Positions 13,256 through 17,109 of a stretch of DNA of 17,109 bases are shown here, piece after piece. Both the position numbers and the translations under genes were made by a program. A model generated the notes under the pieces. That model saw only the letters and a list, made by a program, of their open reading frames with translations, did not search any database and was not told the DNA's origin. Source of the stretch: CAZLBV01 sp964557845 (GTDB taxonomy: Bacteria > Acidobacteriota > Aminicenantia > Aminicenantales > Aminicenantaceae); NCBI GenBank assembly GCA_964557845.1, contig CAZLBV010000328.1, forward strand, positions 1-17,109. The letters run 5' to 3'. Every line of letters begins with the position of its first letter. Positions within the stretch are counted from its first letter, which is position 1.

Positions 13256-15622
13256 TTAGGAAGCCGGGGGTTTTTTGATCTGTTTAAGAACAATAATGGC
13301 TATTCCTCCGATCAATAACACAATCGCTAAGAACTTAGAGAACCACCACAGTACAATACCCGCCGCAATTAATAGCAGCGGGAGGTAATTTAATCGGGAG
13401 CGTCCGGCCAGATTCTTGAGCCGAGTGATGATGGGGCGCCGCAGCAGCCACAGTATCATCAATACCAACAAGAGAAAACCCAGTTTGATCGAAAACACGG
13501 TACCGTCGGAAATATAGCGGTAGTTTAAGGTCAGCGGCTCCTCACTGACAATGGTCTTGGCGAAACGAAACAGCCTTCCGGTTGCGGGGATGTTTATACG
13601 AATGGGTAGAACTCCTCCGCTGGTAGGTGCGCTTGGGGCTTGAAGTGCTTCCACCCTCTGACGGAACTGGAGCTCATTTTCCATCTGTGCTATCAGTCTA
13701 TCCTTGGAAAGACCCAGATTCTGGCTGAACTGCTTTTTGGCCTCTTCCGCTTTCTCGTGTAATTTGGCTTCTGTGTCGGTATTCTGTGATGGGGCGCCAG
13801 CCGGATCGATATGGTGGATAACCGCTCTTTCCTTTCGCTTGAGCAGCGACCTGATGCCTCTGGCAGCCATCTCCTTCTCTACGGTGCCGCCGAAGTAGAC
13901 ATACCGGTATCCTTCGGGCAGGTAAACACTCCACAGCAGCTCGCTGATGATGATATCAGGAACAGGGAACATGCTTTTTCGAATCCCCATGGTCCCAAAC
14001 CTGTCAGCTTTCTGAAAATAGATCAGCTCCACATCGAAGGCCGCCAGCCCGGTGGCTCCTTGGTGTGAACGGTTAAGCGGGATCAGGATCCGGTTCTGAT
14101 CGAGCCGGGGTTTGGCTGGCTCTCCACCTACGAATACGCTCCAGATCTGAGCATCTGCCGGAAGCTCCAGCTCCAGGAATTGCTTGGAGGTGTTACGAAT
14201 TTGATAGATTACGCGGTGCACCAGCTTGCCGTCTTCGGTAAAAAGTGTAACGCCGCTGGCCGAGTCCACCACCGTGCTTATGACTGGAAGCTCTTCATGT
14301 TTCTTGATGTCCAGAACCAGGGAATAAGGATGATGGAGATACTTAAATCCCAAAAGAAGGGGTTTTTGGGACCGGTTGATCAAAGTAGCGGGGAGCTCGG
14401 AAACATCCAGTTTGTCCAATCCTTCGGACTGCCCCAAAGTAATTTCTGAAGTGCTTTTCAGCGCCACTCCCAAAAATCCTTTTTCCCGAATGGATTCCAT
14501 AACAGCAAATCCCTCGAACTCGACCGCCATACTGGGATTGGGAAGCAGTTTCTCAGAAGTGATGTTAATGGTAAGCTGCCCTTCCTTGGGATAATCAAAA
14601 ACTATTTCCAGATGAGGAGTATCGCTGATGGTTACCTCCCTCCAATCCGCAATCCCTCTTCCCTGCACTTCGAGGATGCTGTAATCCTCAGGTACTCGCA
14701 GCATCAGGGCGGATATTGAATTCTGCAGGATCGAAAGAGAAATCCCGGTCTCGATCCGCATGGCATCATCCTCTATCGAGAGAAGATGGGTCATCTCGCT
14801 GTAGATCTTGGGAGGGCCCTTGACGACTTCTGGGGGTTTCTTGCGCCATCTCAGATGAATGGTCTCTGTGGGTGAAATCAACGCAGAGACATGGGTTATA
14901 TTACCCCTTACAGTCACTTCCATTTCCTGAGCTTGGGTAATCTCCACTTCGATGTCTTTAAGGGGGATGTCTACTTCCAGCTTAGTGATGGAGGTTTTGG
15001 GGATAGGAAAGACAGCTTCCCACGGCCCTTGTTTGGTTTGAGCCTTCAGTGAAAAATCTAAGGTGATGTGATGTCGTCCCATTTCCTTAGTTATCAGAGT
15101 ATGACGGCTGCCTTCCAGAATTACCAATCCCTTTTTACCGTCGAACGAAGCATCCTTCAAAGCGATACTGACCGGAAAAAAAGGAATTTTGACATACTGG
15201 TTCTGCGGCAGGGAAAAAATTTCGATATCATAGTCCGCGCGGAAACGGGCGCTTCCATTCAGGATCCTGCCGGTATAGACAGCCTGGATCAGAAGATAAT
15301 TGGATGGGGGTTTGATATCGGGATCCGAAGGCGGCTTCATTTTATTCAGCAGGTTGCGGAACTGGTCACGGGTAAGGATTACTTTTTCATCCTTGAGCTG
15401 ATAGGGCGGAACATATTGGAATCCCGTCTGCTCCAGGATCTTCTGGAAGTCCTGCCAGGCAAGTACGAACTCATCTTTATCCAGTTCCAGCAGCTTACGG
15501 AATTCATCCCAGGGAATCCGCACATCCCCATTCTCATCCTTGTTTTGGGCGATGACAGTAATTCCCATCAAAAGAACGATCATGGTCACCGCCATGATCC
15601 GCTTTAAATTTCGTTTTAACAT
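13256..15622 (-). CDS. Large exported, C-terminally membrane-anchored protein of unknown function (788 aa)
   Basis: I do not recognise a named family. The start has an ideal RBS (AGGAGG, 5 bp before ATG). Residues 1-25 are a signal peptide (MLKRNLKRIM, hydrophobic core, cleavage near VIA-Q). Three copies of a short motif follow: VRIPWDEFRKLLE (34-46), FVLAWQDFQKILE (52-64), VILTRDQFRNLLN (81-93). A long β-rich region (about 105-600) then predominates, including the segment LELPADAQIWSVFVGGEPAKP, which resembles conserved exported β-sandwich proteins of Acidobacteria and Planctomycetes. A helical charged stretch lies at about 610-660. The C-terminus has three hydrophobic helices (about 712-728, 746-760, 764-780) and a basic tail. 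The bulk is probably periplasmic and held by the C-terminal helices. No catalytic motif is visible; it may be a structural or sensory envelope protein. It is transcribed alone, divergently from the S9 peptidase gene at 15892. Confidence 0.85.
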   Translation of the reverse strand: MLKRNLKRIMAVTMIVLLMGITVIAQNKDENGDVRIPWDEFRKLLELDKDEFVLAWQDFQKILEQTGFQYVPPYQLKDEKVILTRDQFRNLLNKMKPPSDPDIKPPSNYLLIQAVYTGRILNGSARFRADYDIEIFSLPQNQYVKIPFFPVSIALKDASFDGKKGLVILEGSRHTLITKEMGRHHITLDFSLKAQTKQGPWEAVFPIPKTSITKLEVDIPLKDIEVEITQAQEMEVTVRGNITHVSALISPTETIHLRWRKKPPEVVKGPPKIYSEMTHLLSIEDDAMRIETGISLSILQNSISALMLRVPEDYSILEVQGRGIADWREVTISDTPHLEIVFDYPKEGQLTINITSEKLLPNPSMAVEFEGFAVMESIREKGFLGVALKSTSEITLGQSEGLDKLDVSELPATLINRSQKPLLLGFKYLHHPYSLVLDIKKHEELPVISTVVDSASGVTLFTEDGKLVHRVIYQIRNTSKQFLELELPADAQIWSVFVGGEPAKPRLDQNRILIPLNRSHQGATGLAAFDVELIYFQKADRFGTMGIRKSMFPVPDIIISELLWSVYLPEGYRYVYFGGTVEKEMAARGIRSLLKRKERAVIHHIDPAGAPSQNTDTEAKLHEKAEEAKKQFSQNLGLSKDRLIAQMENELQFRQRVEALQAPSAPTSGGVLPIRINIPATGRLFRFAKTIVSEEPLTLNYRYISDGTVFSIKLGFLLLVLMILWLLRRPIITRLKNLAGRSRLNYLPLLLIAAGIVLWWFSKFLAIVLLIGGIAIIVLKQIKKPPAS

Positions 15623-15823
15623 TTCGACCTCCTGTGTCTTTTTTTTGCCGTGTTATCGGCTTCACCCAATATACAAACAACCAAGCAGGGAGTTGTCACC
15701 AGGAAGTAAAAAGAATGTAAAAAAAATGAAAAACAAAAAATCCAGCCTAGGTCCCCGATTCTATTTGTTTCAGGAGAGATGTAAAAATTTTAAAAATCAA
15801 AAGAAAAAATCGATCCTAAAGAG

Positions 15824-15852
15824 TTGCATCAATGATTATTATGATTTATATT
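15824..15852 (+). promoter_or_regulatory. Weak candidate promoter for the second S9 peptidase
   Basis: TTGCAT (15824-15829) and TATATT (15847-15852) are 17 bp apart in an AT-rich stretch, about 40 bp before the ATG at 15892. The -10 box matches well and the -35 box poorly. The minus-strand promoter for the 788-aa gene must also lie in 15623-15800 but no well-spaced pair is clear. Confidence 0.25.
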
Positions 15853-15891
15853 TGGAGGGTGAAAAATTCCGGCATTACTGGAGGGACTATT

Positions 15892-17109
15892 ATGACGATC
15901 AAAAGAAAATTTTGTCTGTGTTTATTTGTGTTTTTGTTTTTAAGCGGATTAACTCTGCAGGGCCAAGAGCCTTACAAAAAGCCGCCTCAGGAAGTGATCG
16001 ATATGGTGGAAGCGCCACCTCCGCCATCAGCTTCATTAAGCCCGGATGGTTCTGTGGTGATCCTGACGACATATGAAGCCATGCCTTCCATTGCCTACCT
16101 GGCGCAGCCCATGCTCAGATTGGCGGGAACCAGGATCACTCCTTTAAATAACTCCCGTCAGCAGACCTATTTTATTACATCATTAATGATCAAAACCATA
16201 AAAGATGGAAAGATCATTCCGGTCGAGATCCCGGAAGATGTCAAACTTGGATTTCCGCAGTGGTCTTATGACGGTTCCTGGTTCGCTTTCACCCGCTACC
16301 TGGATGATGGAGTGGAGCTTTGGGCCGTTGAAACAAAAACCGGAAAAGTAAAAAAACTTACCGGAGCGAACATCAATGCGGTCATGAGCTCTGGTTTTAC
16401 CTGGCTGCCTGATAACCGGCATATCTTGGCCTTTATGGTTCCGGAGGATAGGGGAAAGCCGCCTGAAAAACCGGCAGTTCCCATCGGACCTCATATCCAG
16501 GAAGTCTCGGGAAAATTCGCCAAAGTGTGGACCTATCAGGACCTGCTGGAAACTCCCTATGATGAAAAACTTTTTACCTATTACGCCACCTCTCAGCTGG
16601 TGAAAATCGATGTACCTTCAGGTAAGGCGGAAAAGATGGGAGAACCGGCGGTGTACAATAGTATTGATCCCTCACCTGATGGCAAACTCCTGCTGGTTCG
16701 TGAGATAAAAAGACCTTACTCTTACAGTGTGCCCTATTTTTACTTCACTCATGATCTTGAGATCTGGGATACGGAAGGCCGTTTGGTTTATTTGCTGGCT
16801 GAGGTTCCTCTAGCGGATGATGTTCCCATGCGAGGTGTCCCTAAAGGTATCCGGTCAACCGAGTGGCGGGCGCTGAAACCAGCCACACTTATCTGGGTAG
16901 AAGCCCTGGATGAAGGAGATCCGGAAAAAGAGGTCCCTCACCGGGATAAAGTAATGACATTATCTTATCCATTCAATGATGATGCTCAGGAAGTGATAAG
17001 AACAGAACACCGGTATTCAGGAATTAGCTGGTTTCAGAATCCGGGACTGGCTTTTTTAACAGAATATGACTGGGAGCGCCGCTGGAGGACAACCTATTTT
17101 ATCAATGTT
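15892..17109 (+). CDS. Secreted S9-family peptidase, glutamyl-endopeptidase-like (partial, 3' end missing)
   Basis: The frame is open from ATG 15892 to the last base (406 codons) with no stop, so the gene continues beyond the window. RBS GGAGGG (15880-15885) lies 6 bp before the ATG. Residues 1-23 form a signal peptide (MTIKRKFCLCLFVFLFLSGL…, cleavage before QEP). The rest is the N-terminal β-propeller of a prolyl-oligopeptidase-clan enzyme, with LSPDGSVVIL, WSYDGSWFAF, WLPDNRHILAF and PSPDGKLLLV blades. The segment PEKPAVPIGPHIQE, together with TYQDLLETPYDEKLFTYYATSQL, closely resembles the S9D group that includes plant chloroplast glutamyl endopeptidase. The catalytic Ser-Asp-His domain is outside the window, so activity cannot be confirmed. 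It is distinct from the S9 enzyme at 6353 and not a recent duplicate of it. Confidence 0.9.
   Translation, partial: MTIKRKFCLCLFVFLFLSGLTLQGQEPYKKPPQEVIDMVEAPPPPSASLSPDGSVVILTTYEAMPSIAYLAQPMLRLAGTRITPLNNSRQQTYFITSLMIKTIKDGKIIPVEIPEDVKLGFPQWSYDGSWFAFTRYLDDGVELWAVETKTGKVKKLTGANINAVMSSGFTWLPDNRHILAFMVPEDRGKPPEKPAVPIGPHIQEVSGKFAKVWTYQDLLETPYDEKLFTYYATSQLVKIDVPSGKAEKMGEPAVYNSIDPSPDGKLLLVREIKRPYSYSVPYFYFTHDLEIWDTEGRLVYLLAEVPLADDVPMRGVPKGIRSTEWRALKPATLIWVEALDEGDPEKEVPHRDKVMTLSYPFNDDAQEVIRTEHRYSGISWFQNPGLAFLTEYDWERRWRTTYFINV

Noticed and set aside
15540..16076. 178-codon open frame on the plus strand overlapping two gene starts
   Set aside because: It overlaps the 788-aa gene's signal peptide antisense and the S9 peptidase's N-terminus out of frame, has no RBS, and reads as low-complexity non-protein sequence.
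1..17109. CRISPR array, tRNA, rRNA, insertion sequence, integrase or phage gene
   Set aside because: No regularly spaced repeats, cloverleaf or transposase/integrase motif was seen on either strand; repeats present are short and local.

Overview
The window reads as chromosomal DNA of an uncultured, probably Gram-negative bacterium, most likely a member of Candidatus Aminicenantes or a related Acidobacteria-like lineage. This is inferred from gene content and not from a marker gene. The pointers are a sulfatase-fold protein fused to TPRs and carrying an 'RLRSLGYVG' linker motif, a GWxTD-family protein with C-terminal TPRs, a TPR protein with a CarboxypepD_reg-like domain, and two secreted S9-family peptidases. 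Intergenic regions are AT-rich and many starts have strong AGGAGG-type ribosome binding sites. No tRNA, rRNA, CRISPR array, insertion sequence or phage gene is visible.

Layout. At 1-2244 (+) lies a membrane-anchored sulfatase/phosphoesterase-fold protein with a TPR tail; its N-terminus is unclear and a possible upstream gene end overlaps it. At 2293-5411 (-) is a two-gene operon: a GWxTD-domain protein, then a CarboxypepD_reg + TPR exported protein, coupled by an ATGA overlap. An AT-rich gap (5412-5890) holds a perfect 16-bp palindrome and leads into a 77-residue orphan gene and a 30-codon twin-arginine leader ORF that stops at once, probably a broken gene (5891-6306, +). Next come an S9 peptidase (6353-8407, +) and a Cys/Met-metabolism PLP enzyme (8589-10037, +). 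A cytosolic orphan hybrid histidine kinase with four PAS domains follows (10360-13161, +). It converges on a 788-residue membrane-anchored exported protein of unknown function (13256-15622, -), whose intrinsic terminator sits between the two stop codons. Divergent from that gene, a second S9 peptidase, glutamyl-endopeptidase-like, starts at 15892 (+) and runs off the window.

How the genes fit together. Most products are predicted to be exported or membrane-anchored: protein-interaction scaffolds (TPR), hydrolases acting on peptides or on sulfate/phosphate esters, and a large envelope protein. This suits a heterotroph that degrades proteins and polymers, but the genes do not form one obvious pathway. 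The kinase has no adjacent response-regulator partner, so its output cannot be read here. I do not see a convincing new defence or mobile system. The least explained items are the 788-residue protein with a threefold N-terminal motif, the palindrome/77-aa ORF/Tat-leader cluster, and the Thr-for-Cys change in the sulfatase active-site motif.
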